Assembly (NCBI GenBank): GCA_964600235.1
Contig: CAZRIV010000005.1
Span: forward strand, 1 to 64,000
Direction of reading: 5' to 3'
DNA length: 64,000 bases
Source of the DNA: MWEI01 sp964600235
GTDB lineage: Bacteria; Desulfobacterota; Desulfomonilia; UBA1062
A program made the translations under genes and the position numbers. Position 1 is the stretch's first letter. The number at the start of each line of letters is the position of its first letter. Below the pieces are notes generated by a model, which saw nothing but the letters and a program-made list of their open reading frames with translations, searched no databases and was not told the origin of the DNA. Shown piece after piece: positions 50,659 to 59,193 of this stretch.

Positions 50659-52128
50659 TCAGGTCATCATACGTGCCGTTCTCACGCGGTGGTACTGCTC
50701 CGGCTCATCTGCGCTGCCCGTGTAGAACCACTTGGGGAAATTGAAGAACGAGGTGATGGACTTGGGCAGCATGAGGGCTGCCTGCAGGAATGCCTCGAGG
50801 TCGGGCACGTTGTAGATATTCACATCGAATCCCCAGTTCTGCAGCTGGATGATGATCCTCCTTGAGGAGGGCGTGTTCCAGTTCACGGAGAAGCGGTCGA
50901 TCCCGCACTGCGCGAGCATGCCGATGTATTTGTGCGCCTCGGAAGGCGTTGCGCTCATCATGGGGGAGAGGCTATCCACCGGGCACTGCTTGATGGCCCT
51001 GGGGAAGGCGTCCATGATCAGCTTGAGGCCTCCCCTGCGCAGCTCTTCCATGTTGATGGTTATCCAGATCCTCTCATCCGTGAACCCGGATACCTTGAGG
51101 AGCTCTATCACGCGGGTCGTCAATCCCGGGTCTTTCAGGTCGAGCTTCACGCCGCGGGACGCATCGCCCAGGATATAGAGAAAGTCGTCCAGCCGCGCAG
51201 GGGTCTCGCCGGGGAACGCGGGGAGCTCCGCATAGGGTTTTCTCCGAAGTATCAGATCCCTGCTCCCGGCCTTCTCGCGCACATGCAGCTCGGCCCACTG
51301 CACCGATGAGACGAGAAACTGCCTCAGTATGGATTCTTCATCCACACCGTGCCAGACAAACTCGATGTGCCCGGGCAGGTGCTGAGGGCTGATGAGTTCG
51401 GTCAGGTCAAAATACTTTCCCTGTACGGCCATGGCGGCCCTGCGGCCCTGCCAAGACTTGCGGATGACCTCGGCGTGCAGAAGGAGCATCTCCCCTTGAA
51501 GACCGCTGTCGGCTATGGCCTCGAGGTTTTCCCTGTCGTTGTCGATGACGGCCACGATATGATAGCCGAGCCCTCTGAAATGCCTCAGGCCGTCGATCTT
51601 ACCCTGGCAAACGGGCGCCCCGGCATTCATGGAGAGCAGCGCATCGTCGAACTTCACGTGGTACTCCTCGCCGAGCGTGTTCAGTATCCTCAAGGTATCG
51701 CCCCGAAGCTCTTCCGAACGCGAGGTGCTCAGCCCGACGACGGTATTGGGCTGCAACTGGAACCACCTGATGACATCGAGCACGCCGCTGAGGGGCTTGT
51801 GGGCATCCAGGATCGTGGCCTTGGACCAGAAATTGTCCCTGCACCAGCAAACGAGATCCTCCCGGCACCCTGCAGGGATGGCGAGACCCTTGGGCAACCT
51901 GCCCATATCCTGCGCGGACAACGAGAGATCGTCACATTGGAGATTCGAGAAGAAATGGGTGCCGTGCTCCCGGTCATAGGCATTCAGGACGGAGACGACC
52001 ATGTGGCGTTCATCGATTATCGTCCCGTCTATATCGAAAACGATCATAAGGGTCTTATGTGGATACTGGACCCTCATGGATTCATAATGAAACGCAAGAT
52101 CGCGCATCCAGCCCGTGTTCCTTCTCAT
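50659..52128 (-). CDS. HAD-like domain fused to a menorin/FAM151-like TIM barrel
   Basis: About 489 residues. The N-terminal half (about 20-245) is a HAD-superfamily module starting MIVFDIDGTIID (nucleophile Asp) with later VAVIDNDRENLEAI. The C-terminal half (about 255-485) resembles the DUF2181/FAM151 (menorin) fold related to glycerophosphodiesterases: FVWHGVDEESILRQFL, WAELHVREK, DLILRRKPYAELPAF, RGVKLDLKDPGL, RIWITINMEEL. ATG 52128 is favoured over GTG 52134. The second assignment rests on pattern similarity and needs a profile search. Confidence 0.65.
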   Translation of the reverse strand: MRRNTGWMRDLAFHYESMRVQYPHKTLMIVFDIDGTIIDERHMVVSVLNAYDREHGTHFFSNLQCDDLSLSAQDMGRLPKGLAIPAGCREDLVCWCRDNFWSKATILDAHKPLSGVLDVIRWFQLQPNTVVGLSTSRSEELRGDTLRILNTLGEEYHVKFDDALLSMNAGAPVCQGKIDGLRHFRGLGYHIVAVIDNDRENLEAIADSGLQGEMLLLHAEVIRKSWQGRRAAMAVQGKYFDLTELISPQHLPGHIEFVWHGVDEESILRQFLVSSVQWAELHVREKAGSRDLILRRKPYAELPAFPGETPARLDDFLYILGDASRGVKLDLKDPGLTTRVIELLKVSGFTDERIWITINMEELRRGGLKLIMDAFPRAIKQCPVDSLSPMMSATPSEAHKYIGMLAQCGIDRFSVNWNTPSSRRIIIQLQNWGFDVNIYNVPDLEAFLQAALMLPKSITSFFNFPKWFYTGSADEPEQYHRVRTARMMT

Positions 52129-52161
52129 ATGCACCCCCCCTTCATCCGAGTGCCCGCATGA

Positions 52162-52365
52162 TCAGCCCTGTGAGACACGTTCAATTCCAAGACGTCTTTT
52201 CTGAACTGTACTTTTCTTCGAGCTTCCCCGCATACCCGTAAAACTCCGGAAGATCCTTTCAGAGAGCGAATTGTATCCATAGATATTTCTCGTCCGGACA
52301 ATGTTGAATACCCGGGACAGAGCCCTTGAGAGCCGGCCCAATATCCTGAAAAAAAATCTTTTCAT
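52162..52365 (-). CDS. Possible small basic protein upstream of the HAD fusion gene
   Basis: 67-residue reading frame, strongly basic, beginning MKRFFFRILGRLSRALSRVFNIVRTRN, with GGAGGGTAGGG placed 8-17 nt upstream of the ATG and ending 33 bp before the HAD gene start. No relatives recognised. It could be a leader peptide or chance frame; weak support. Confidence 0.3.
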   Translation of the reverse strand: MKRFFFRILGRLSRALSRVFNIVRTRNIYGYNSLSERIFRSFTGMRGSSKKSTVQKRRLGIERVSQG

Positions 52366-52371
52366 CACCAA

Positions 52372-52584
52372 TCCCTACCCTCCACAATCCTCTTCGGAAA
52401 AATACGCTATCATTATTAATCAAATCCGCTCTGGGGTTAAAGATCTGGAGAATGACCACAAGGAATTTTATTTCATGGACATATCCCTTATCATGACCAT
52501 GCGCAATTTCTTATCCAGAGCCATTCTACAGAAATAAGCGCGTATAGCTGCATGATTTCTCATATCTTTTATTGCAGCATCCTA
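52372..52584. other. Gene-free AT-rich stretch
   Basis: Part of a roughly 500-bp gap between the minus-strand HAD fusion gene and the plus-strand small gene at 52650. Apart from the weak basic frame at 52162-52365 and the promoter at 52585 I see no gene or repeat here. Confidence 0.4.
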
Positions 52585-52612
52585 TTGACATGGATCAGGA
52601 AAGGTTTAATAT
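52585..52612 (+). promoter_or_regulatory. Sigma70 promoter of the small zinc-type gene
   Basis: TTGACA (52585-52590) and TAATAT (52607-52612) with 16-bp spacing; both hexamers are close to consensus. It is 37 bp upstream of the start codon at 52650. Confidence 0.65.
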
Positions 52613-52649
52613 AAATCCATAAGAAGTTTAATAAGATAGGAGGTCCCGT

Positions 52650-52883
52650 ATGGAAGAATCAACCAGTGTGGCACTTTTCGGGCATGACCGGTGCAACTCA
52701 AAGTTCTTTGTGCAGCTATCCATGGAGCGGGGCTCCCAGTACAGAGGCACATGCCCGAACCCGAGATGCAACCGGCATGTGGCGCTCTATCCGGAGGTCC
52801 TCTATTCCTCCACCGACAAGGCCAGGCGGGATTATATCAAGAAATCCCAGGACGAAGCCGGCGCCATCTACTGGCAGGCTTAA
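52650..52883 (+). CDS. Small Cys-containing protein of unknown function
   Basis: 77 residues. A perfect AGGAGG lies 6 nt before the ATG and a strong promoter precedes it, so expression is well supported. The sequence has GTCPNPRCNRHVALYPEV, a CxxxxC pair reminiscent of a half zinc ribbon, plus one earlier Cys (RCNSKFF). It may bind metal or nucleic acid. Downstream, an 8-bp stem (AGAGGTCC 52919-52926, GGACCTCT 52944-52951) could end transcription from both sides. Confidence 0.72.
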   Translation: MEESTSVALFGHDRCNSKFFVQLSMERGSQYRGTCPNPRCNRHVALYPEVLYSSTDKARRDYIKKSQDEAGAIYWQA

Positions 52884-53009
52884 GGAAGACCGGCGAAGTT
52901 CAACAGTATTCAACGAAAAGAGGTCCCCGGGTTGTCCCCCTGAGGACCTCTGCAATGTCCGCTCTCCAATCAATCCGGAAAAAGATTAGGGATACCTCCC
53001 GGACGCTCC

Positions 53010-54026
53010 CTACTTGGCGGGTTTCGCGAGCTGAAGGATCGCCATGGGGATCTCTATACCCAGGGCCTTCATGCGTTCCGTATCGACCATGATCTTGAGG
53101 TCCTCCTGCTTGAGTATGGGCAGCTGCTCGGGCTTCTTGCCCTCCTTGAGGATCTTGACGGCATTGATTCCGCCCAGTTGGCCCACCGTGTCGAAGTCCG
53201 TGCCCACCGAGAGGACCGCACCCTTGGTATGCTGGAAGACGAAACTTATAATGGGTATCTTGTTCGCCCTGCAGAACGCATCGAGATCAGTGACATTCTG
53301 GTAGTTCTTGATGCCGTAATAGGTATCCAGCGGGATGGCATAGGCCTCGGCCCCCTGGTCCCTGAGCGCCTTTGCTGCAGGGACGATGTCGTCTTTCTTG
53401 GTAACCTCCTTGGCGACCACCTTCATTCCGAAGGCAGGCGCATTCTTCCTGGCATCCAGCACGTGGGCAATGCCGTTCTCGTCTTCACTGCTTATCATGC
53501 CGATGGTCTTGAGATTCGGGAAGGCGGCCTTCACGATCTTGAGCGCGTTCTTCATGTCCATGTAGAGCGTGCCGCCGGTAACCCCGGGGCCGCCGTCGGT
53601 GAGTGACTTGCATCCGGCCGCCTGGGGGATGGCGACAGCGATGAATACCAGGGGAACCCCTGCAGAGGTGATCTTGTCCCGTGCATACTTGGTGGCCGGC
53701 GTACCGATGGTAACGGCAAGGTCGGGCTTGCTTTCGGCAATGCGGGATGCCTCGCTCCTGAGCTTCAGATACAGCCCTGCCTTATCCATGAACCCGCCAC
53801 CCTCAACGTCATAATCGATGACCTTGCGGTTCACCTTCAGGTTTTTCCCTCTCACAATGCCTTCACTCTTGAGGGTGTTGAGGAACCCGTTTAATGCCAT
53901 ATCAAATGCCTCGATCCTGGCCACCTGGAGGACCTCGATCGTGTACATCTTTTCATCTGCCGAACAAGGGACCGAAAACACCGAGAAGGCAACCAGCACA
54001 GCCATGACTGCAAGTATTTTCTTCAT
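53010..54026 (-). CDS. ABC-type substrate-binding protein (TrpX-like family)
   Basis: 338 residues with signal peptide (MKKILAVMAVLVAFSVFSVPCSA). Periplasmic-binding fold of the PF04392-like family: LQVARIEAFDMALNGFLNTLKSEGIV, PDLAVTIGTPATKYARDKI, PLVFIAVAIPQAAG, AFPNLKTIGMISSEDENG. Family members bind aromatic amino acids or related small molecules. No permease or ATPase gene is adjacent. The ATG at 54026 has GGGAGGGGG at good spacing; a longer frame to 54101 has no support. Confidence 0.88.
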   Translation of the reverse strand: MKKILAVMAVLVAFSVFSVPCSADEKMYTIEVLQVARIEAFDMALNGFLNTLKSEGIVRGKNLKVNRKVIDYDVEGGGFMDKAGLYLKLRSEASRIAESKPDLAVTIGTPATKYARDKITSAGVPLVFIAVAIPQAAGCKSLTDGGPGVTGGTLYMDMKNALKIVKAAFPNLKTIGMISSEDENGIAHVLDARKNAPAFGMKVVAKEVTKKDDIVPAAKALRDQGAEAYAIPLDTYYGIKNYQNVTDLDAFCRANKIPIISFVFQHTKGAVLSVGTDFDTVGQLGGINAVKILKEGKKPEQLPILKQEDLKIMVDTERMKALGIEIPMAILQLAKPAK

Positions 54027-54446
54027 GAAGAACCCCCTCCCGCTTATGGTTTTTTTGCCGCAAGGATCATGAACGCTGAAGATGTTCATACAAGACTTCA
54101 CACCATGCTATTGTAATGCAACCCAATATGTGTATCCAGTACCATATTGATGGGAGGGGGAAAAAAACAATTCAGTGGTTTTACGTTTCTTTTACATCCT
54201 CATCTTCAATACCGGCCGCCATGGGTCCATGAACACGACACCCTTCCCGAGAATCCTTCACCAGTCTCCAGGGCATCAGGCAGCGGGAATGAGCCCTGCC
54301 GTTTTTCTGTGATGATATTCTGTCATGACTCTCTTGCGCTGGATGACACAATGATTATATTATAAAGATTAAACAGATATACTACTGATTTGTGTTTCCT
54401 TGGATTGGCATGATCAGACCCTGGATGCACAACCAAGGCTTATGAA
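54027..54446. other. Divergent intergenic region
   Basis: About 420 bp between the minus-strand binding-protein gene and the plus-strand PAS gene. It must hold both promoters; an AT-rich block near 54345-54390 (TTATATTATAAAG) is the likeliest site for the PAS-gene promoter. No gene or repeat recognised. Confidence 0.4.
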
Positions 54447-56198
54447 ATGAGACATGGCAAAAAACCCACGAAAGAGCGGCTCGCCATCGAACTGGCTGAA
54501 GCACGCCAGCTGATTTCCGAACTGCAACAAAAGGCCTCGGATCACGCAGGCATCCAGGAGGCCATCAGGGGCAGCGAAGAGCGCTACCGCAACCTGGTGG
54601 AAAATGCCCATGACGTGCTGTGGGTCTTTGATCTCAATCTCGGCTACACCTATGTCAGCCCTTCGGTAAAACGCCTGAGGGGATACAGCGTGGAAGAGGC
54701 CATGCAGCAGAGCCTCGACCAGGTCATGACGCCCGAATCCTATGAAAGGGCAAAGGAATTGTTCGAGAGGGAACTCAACCTGGAGATGAACGGACACCTG
54801 CACGGACCCGAATACTCGTTTACCTCCGAGTTTGAGCTGATCCGCAAGGACGGGTCTGTTTTCTGGGCGGAGATCACGGTGAATCCGCTCTATGATGCTG
54901 CAGGCCAGGTCAAGGGCATCATGGGGATCACCCGCGACATAACCGAGCGCAGGCAGGCCCAGGAAGAACTCAGAAAACACCGTGATCACCTTGAAGACCT
55001 CGTGAGAGAACGCACAAACAGACTCATCCGGACAAACGAGCGCCTGAAGCGGGAGATCGAAGATCGGAAGCTGGCGGAGAACGCCTTGCTCATGAGTGAA
55101 GAGATCTACCGCATCCATTTCTCCCTGAGCAACGACGTCCTGTTCACCAGCGACGAAGAGTTCCAGATGAGGAGCGTCACGCCCAACGTGGAAAGGATCC
55201 TCGGGTATACGCCCGGAGAACTGGTGGACAGGAGCATCCCGGAGATGAACGTCCTCCACCCGGACGACCTGGAAAAGGCCATGGACAATGCCATGAACGT
55301 GCTCAGAGGAGGAAAGAGCCGCCATCCGGTTTTCCGGTTCATCACCAAGGACGGGAAAATAAAGTTCGGCGAGGTGAGCGGTGTCCCCCTCATAAAAAAG
55401 GGAAGCGGGACCATGCTGATCTCCGTTGCCAGGGAAGTCACCGACCGCATCGAACAGGAACAGACCCTGCTCGAGTTCCTCGACAGGTTCCGCACACACT
55501 TCTCGCTCACCAACGACATCATGTTCACCTTCAATCACAAGTTCATGATCACGAGCGTCTCTCCGAACGCGCAGAAGGCCAGCGGGTACACGCCCGAGGA
55601 GCTTATGGCCAGACCCATGTATGAACTCGGCCTGATGGCCCCTGAATACATGGAAGAGGCCCATGACAACGCCCTGCATCTCCTCTCCGGCCAGACGATC
55701 CTGTCTTCCATCTACGAGTTGATCGTCAAAGACGGATCTCGTAGGTTCACTGAGATCAGCGGCAGCCCCCTGATACGGGACGGCCGCGTGGTTGAGGTCG
55801 TCTGCGTTGCCAGGGAGATCACCCATCAGCTGGCTCACGAGACGTCCATGCAGGAAACGAGAGCGATCTCCCAGGCACTCCTGAACGCGTGCACGGATTT
55901 CATGGCATTGATCGACACCGAAGGGAAAATCCTTCACATGAACAAAGCAGCGTCGGTCACCCTGGGGAAAAATGGCGAAGAACTGGTGGGCAGCTGTATC
56001 TTCAGTCACCTGCCCAGGGATGTCGCCCAGCGGAGAAGAATCTATTTCGATCAGGTCATCAGCACGGGCAGGCCTGTCCGGTTCAAGGACGAACGCGAAA
56101 ACAGACTCGTCCATACAAGCCTCTATCCGGTGCAGAACCTCCATGGGAAGGTCACCAGGGTCGCCATCTTCTCCCAGGACACAGCCTGGCACAGATAA
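54447..56198 (+). CDS. Four-PAS sensor protein without an output domain
   Basis: 583 residues. PAS domains at about 45-170, 215-335, 345-465 and 475-580, each with its PAC-like end (VKGIMGITRDITERR, MLISVAREVTDR, VVEVVCVAREITHQL, VTRVAIFSQD). A coiled coil of about 45 residues (170-215) links PAS1 and PAS2. There is no membrane segment, histidine kinase, GGDEF/EAL or HTH region after PAS4, and the frame ends cleanly. It may signal through protein-protein contact. No partner gene adjoins it. Confidence 0.82.
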   Translation: MRHGKKPTKERLAIELAEARQLISELQQKASDHAGIQEAIRGSEERYRNLVENAHDVLWVFDLNLGYTYVSPSVKRLRGYSVEEAMQQSLDQVMTPESYERAKELFERELNLEMNGHLHGPEYSFTSEFELIRKDGSVFWAEITVNPLYDAAGQVKGIMGITRDITERRQAQEELRKHRDHLEDLVRERTNRLIRTNERLKREIEDRKLAENALLMSEEIYRIHFSLSNDVLFTSDEEFQMRSVTPNVERILGYTPGELVDRSIPEMNVLHPDDLEKAMDNAMNVLRGGKSRHPVFRFITKDGKIKFGEVSGVPLIKKGSGTMLISVAREVTDRIEQEQTLLEFLDRFRTHFSLTNDIMFTFNHKFMITSVSPNAQKASGYTPEELMARPMYELGLMAPEYMEEAHDNALHLLSGQTILSSIYELIVKDGSRRFTEISGSPLIRDGRVVEVVCVAREITHQLAHETSMQETRAISQALLNACTDFMALIDTEGKILHMNKAASVTLGKNGEELVGSCIFSHLPRDVAQRRRIYFDQVISTGRPVRFKDERENRLVHTSLYPVQNLHGKVTRVAIFSQDTAWHR

Positions 56199-56277
56199 TT
56201 TACCGGTAATGCAGAAAAGACCCTCATGCCTTGGGTCGTTCGGTTATGAAAAATGTATGGAAAAGGAGGATCTGATC

Positions 56278-56550
56278 ATGAAACGCTGTTTAGCCCTGTT
56301 GTGTGTGTTTCTTCTCGCCTCATCGGTTGCCTTCGCTGCCGGGACCAATACCTACCAGGTTACCGGACCTGTTGTGGAGGTGAAGGACAATGCCATCATC
56401 GTTCAAAAAGGGAAAGAAAAGTGGGAAATAGCCCGCGACAAAGACACGAAAGTGACCGGCGAGTTGAAGGTCGGGGAAAAAGTCACGGTCCAGTACACCA
56501 TGAAGGCGGTAAGCATTGAAGCCAAAAAGTCAGCACCTAAAAAGAAATAG
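56278..56550 (+). CDS. Small exported protein (OB-like beta domain)
   Basis: 90 residues with signal peptide (MKRCLALLCVFLLASSVAFA). The mature part, TYQVTGPVVEVKDNAIIVQKGKEKWEIARDKDTKV, GELKVGEKVTVQYTMKAVSIEAK, looks like a small OB-type barrel with a Lys-rich end (KKSAPKKK). AAGGAGGA before ATG 56278 fixes the start; a longer frame over the PAS gene end is spurious. Followed by a hairpin terminator. Confidence 0.82.
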   Translation: MKRCLALLCVFLLASSVAFAAGTNTYQVTGPVVEVKDNAIIVQKGKEKWEIARDKDTKVTGELKVGEKVTVQYTMKAVSIEAKKSAPKKK

Positions 56551-56616
56551 ACCATGACTATCCGAACAGTCTTCCGGCGTCTTCTCGCCTGAGATGCCGG
56601 AGGTGTTCCGGACTAG

Positions 56617-56646
56617 ACCTGAAGGGAAAGATTAGGCCCTTCAGGT
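56617..56646 (+). terminator. Hairpin terminator after the small exported-protein gene
   Basis: ACCTGAAGGG (56617-56626) and CCCTTCAGGT (56637-56646) form a perfect 10-bp stem with a 10-nt loop, 67 bp past the stop; TGTCGGTTT follows. T-run weak, so efficiency is uncertain. Confidence 0.6.
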
Positions 56647-56703
56647 TGTCGGTTTAAGAAGCAAGGATCGTTCATCCATCAAAGCCGTAAAAAGGAGATC
56701 GTT

Positions 56704-57114
56704 ATGGGATTACTGGATAAGGTCATGGGCGGACTGACAGGTAAACTTGCCGACAGCGGTGTCCAGAGCAACCTTATGGAGAGCGTGATCGGTATGATAA
56801 ACAATCCCGAGACCGGAGGCCTTCAAGGACTGGTGCAGAGCTTCAAGGACAAGGGCCTCGAGGGTGTCGTAAGCTCCTGGGTGGGCAAGGGTGAGAATCT
56901 TCCTGTCTCCGGCGAGCAGATTGGGCAGGTTATCAGCAGTGAAAAGATCCAGCAGATTGCCGGCAAGCTAGGCATATCCGGGGCAGAAGTTACCACCATG
57001 CTGGCCGGACTGCTGCCCAAGGTAATAGACAAGCTGACCCCGGACGGGGCCGTGCCCGAAGGCGGTGCAGTGGAACAGGGACTGAACCTGCTCAAGAACA
57101 AACTGCTGGGATAA
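56704..57114 (+). CDS. YidB-family (DUF937) protein
   Basis: 136 residues. YidB/DUF937 pattern: GLLDKVMGGLTGKL, GGLQGLVQSFKDKGLEGVVSSWVGKGENLPVSGEQIGQVI, IQQIAGKLGISGAEVTTMLAGLLPKVIDKLTPDG. Soluble, helical, of unknown biochemical role. AAAAAGGAGA precedes the ATG. Confidence 0.9.
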   Translation: MGLLDKVMGGLTGKLADSGVQSNLMESVIGMINNPETGGLQGLVQSFKDKGLEGVVSSWVGKGENLPVSGEQIGQVISSEKIQQIAGKLGISGAEVTTMLAGLLPKVIDKLTPDGAVPEGGAVEQGLNLLKNKLLG

Positions 57115-57150
57115 ACACGGATTTTGTTTTCGAAGGGGTGTAAAACCTGA

Positions 57151-57236
57151 CCCGTTAAAGCCGGTTATCTAGCAGCTTTTCAGAAATGCTGAATTTACCC
57201 GTCATTCCAAGCTGCGAGATAACCGGCTTTAACGGG
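57151..57236. repeat. 86-bp inverted repeat with 20-bp perfect arms
   Basis: Arms 57151-57170 and 57217-57236 are perfect complements; after one mismatch seven more pairs form (57172-57178 with 57209-57215), and the central loop contains its own small hairpin (TTCAG...CTGAA). It lies between the YidB gene (stop 57114, plus) and the amino-acid permease (stop 57360, minus), i.e. between convergent genes. Could terminate both transcripts, but length and symmetry suggest a MITE-like or structured-RNA element. A second, weaker stem (57272-57279 with 57303-57310) follows. Confidence 0.78.
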
Positions 57237-57359
57237 CCTATAAAAACAATCAATTCCACCACGAATCATCCGTCCATACACTCCTGAAAGTGTTTCGGGT
57301 GCGTATGGACAAAAACAAAGGCACAATCCGGATTAAAAAACCTTTACCTCAGCCCTTGT

Positions 57360-58235
57360 TCACCTCCTCTGCATGGCGTACTCGAGTCGCCTCACCGCCA
57401 GCGAGCAGGCAAAGGTCAGGATGAAGTACATGGCCGTGATGGTGATCCAGATCTCAAAGGTGCGGTAGGTGGCGGACATGATCTCGAGCCCCTGAAAGGT
57501 GAGTTCCTGGATGGAGATGACCGACACGATGGCCGAATCCTTGATGGTGGAGATCACCTGACCGGCCATGGGCGGCAGGATGCGCACCGTGGCCTGGGGA
57601 AGGATGACATGCCGCATCTGCTGCCACCGGGTGAGCCCCATGGCCGAGGAGGCCTCCCACTGGCCCTTTTCAATGGACTGGATTCCCGCACGCACGATCT
57701 CGGTGATATAGGCCCCCTCATAGAGCGCAAGCATGATCACGGCGGAAAAAAAGACGCTCAGTTGAGGCGCCGGCGCACAGCAGTGTGCCAGAAATTCCCG
57801 GGATCCGGGCCCGAGGGACCCGAGCAGGCGGGTTATTCCCAGAGCGTCTAGAATCCTCTCGCTGATGAAATAGTACACGATGAACACGAGGACCAGAGGC
57901 GGCATGTTGCGGACGAGTTCCACGTATGTCCTGCCGATCATGCGCCTCAGCCGGCCCCTGCCGGCCCTGAACAGGGCCATGGCAACCCCGAGGATCGTCG
58001 CCAGCAGGGTGGACCACACACTGAGCTTGATGGTGGTGAGAAATCCCTGGACCAGGAGGTTCGGCACCCAGGCCCTGCTCTGCGCATCATACCTGAAGAA
58101 GTACTGGGGGATGGTCTCCCAGCGCCAGTTATACCGCAGATCCACGCTGATGCGGTGAAATACCCACAGGGCAATGGACGCAAGTATGCACAGCACGATC
58201 GCATCGACGATGGTGAACCTGAGCCTCTTTTCCAC
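57360..58235 (-). CDS. Polar amino-acid ABC transporter permease (second)
   Basis: 291-residue His/Glu/Gln-type permease. Segments: IVDAIVLCILASIALWVF, TIKLSVWSTLLATILGVAMALFR, RNMPPLVLVFIVYYF, and the EAA region EASSAMGLTRWQQMRHVILPQATVRILPPMAGQ. GTG start at 58235. It is the last gene of a permease-binding protein-permease run on the minus strand. Confidence 0.9.
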   Translation of the reverse strand: MEKRLRFTIVDAIVLCILASIALWVFHRISVDLRYNWRWETIPQYFFRYDAQSRAWVPNLLVQGFLTTIKLSVWSTLLATILGVAMALFRAGRGRLRRMIGRTYVELVRNMPPLVLVFIVYYFISERILDALGITRLLGSLGPGSREFLAHCCAPAPQLSVFFSAVIMLALYEGAYITEIVRAGIQSIEKGQWEASSAMGLTRWQQMRHVILPQATVRILPPMAGQVISTIKDSAIVSVISIQELTFQGLEIMSATYRTFEIWITITAMYFILTFACSLAVRRLEYAMQRR

Positions 58236-58321
58236 GTATCTTTCTTCCGGTGCAGTGCCCGTGCGGCCGTCTTGCCCCGGAACATGCCGGCCGGCCGCAT
58301 CCCCGCAACCCTTATAGACCC

Positions 58322-59155
58322 CTATTCAATGGAATTCTTCCACTCCTTGGTCTCGAACCAGTAGCGCTTGCGCTCGCCGAGCCACCCTTCGGAATCCACC
58401 ACCGTGATCCAGCTGTTCAGGAAGTTCAGGGTGTCCACATCCCCCTTGATGACGGCAAACCCTATGGGCTCCCGGGTGAAGCTCTGCTTCAGCGGCAGGA
58501 AGAGCCTGTCCGGGTATTCCAGGGCCTGGAAGGCAGGCAGGGGGGCAGAAGCGACGAGCGCGTGTACGCGGCCGTTGAGCAGCTCCTGCACGGCCTGGGA
58601 CTCGTCGTCAAAGAGCCTCAGGGTGGCCCTGGGCATGTATTTCTTGGCAGCCGCGGCTGCCGTCGTACCCGTTCTGGCCGCAATGGTGACGGAAGGCTTG
58701 TTGAAATCGGTTAGGGACTTGAACCCCTTGGCCAGTTTCTTGCCGGCCACCATGGACATGCCCGTGTAGTCGTACGGCGCGGAGAAGTTCACCTTGAGGC
58801 CGCGCTCGGGCGTGATGCCCATGCCGCCGATGATGATGTCGAACTTGCCCGTGAGCAGGGAGGGCAGGATGCCCGACCACTTGGTGGGCACGAACTCCAC
58901 CTTCACCCCCATGTCCCGGGCAAGCCTTCTGGCCACATCGATCTCGAACCCCACCAGGTTGCCCTGCTTGTCTTTCATGGCCCAGGGCACAAAGGTGGAC
59001 ATGCCAACCCTGAGCACGCCCCTCTGGAGCACCTGCTCGATGGTGCTCTGGCTTGCCAGGTCTTCCCTGACGCTCCTGGCCGCAATCAGGAAACTTGCAG
59101 CGATAATTACGATAAGCGCCAGGGCCGTTGTAAAGATGAATCTCCTTTCCTTCAT
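58322..59155 (-). CDS. Amino-acid ABC transporter substrate-binding protein
   Basis: 277 residues with an N-terminal signal/anchor (RRFIFTTALALIVIIAASFLIA). SBP_bac_3 motifs: IEQVLQRGVLRVGMSTFVPWAMKDKQGNLVGFEIDVARRLARDMGVKVEFVPTKWSG, FDIIIGGMGITPERG, VTIAARTGTTA. ATG 59155 with GGGAGG is preferred to GTG 59161. Sits between the two permease genes. Confidence 0.9.
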   Translation of the reverse strand: MKERRFIFTTALALIVIIAASFLIAARSVREDLASQSTIEQVLQRGVLRVGMSTFVPWAMKDKQGNLVGFEIDVARRLARDMGVKVEFVPTKWSGILPSLLTGKFDIIIGGMGITPERGLKVNFSAPYDYTGMSMVAGKKLAKGFKSLTDFNKPSVTIAARTGTTAAAAAKKYMPRATLRLFDDESQAVQELLNGRVHALVASAPLPAFQALEYPDRLFLPLKQSFTREPIGFAVIKGDVDTLNFLNSWITVVDSEGWLGERKRYWFETKEWKNSIE

Positions 59156-59193
59156 AAACACCTCCCTTCCCCTGAGGGGAAACTCTCGTGCCT

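Noticed and set aside
55972..56550. Longer start for the small exported protein, overlapping the PAS gene
   Set aside because: The upstream part is out of frame with the PAS gene and has shadow composition, while ATG 56278 has a near-perfect ribosome site and signal peptide.
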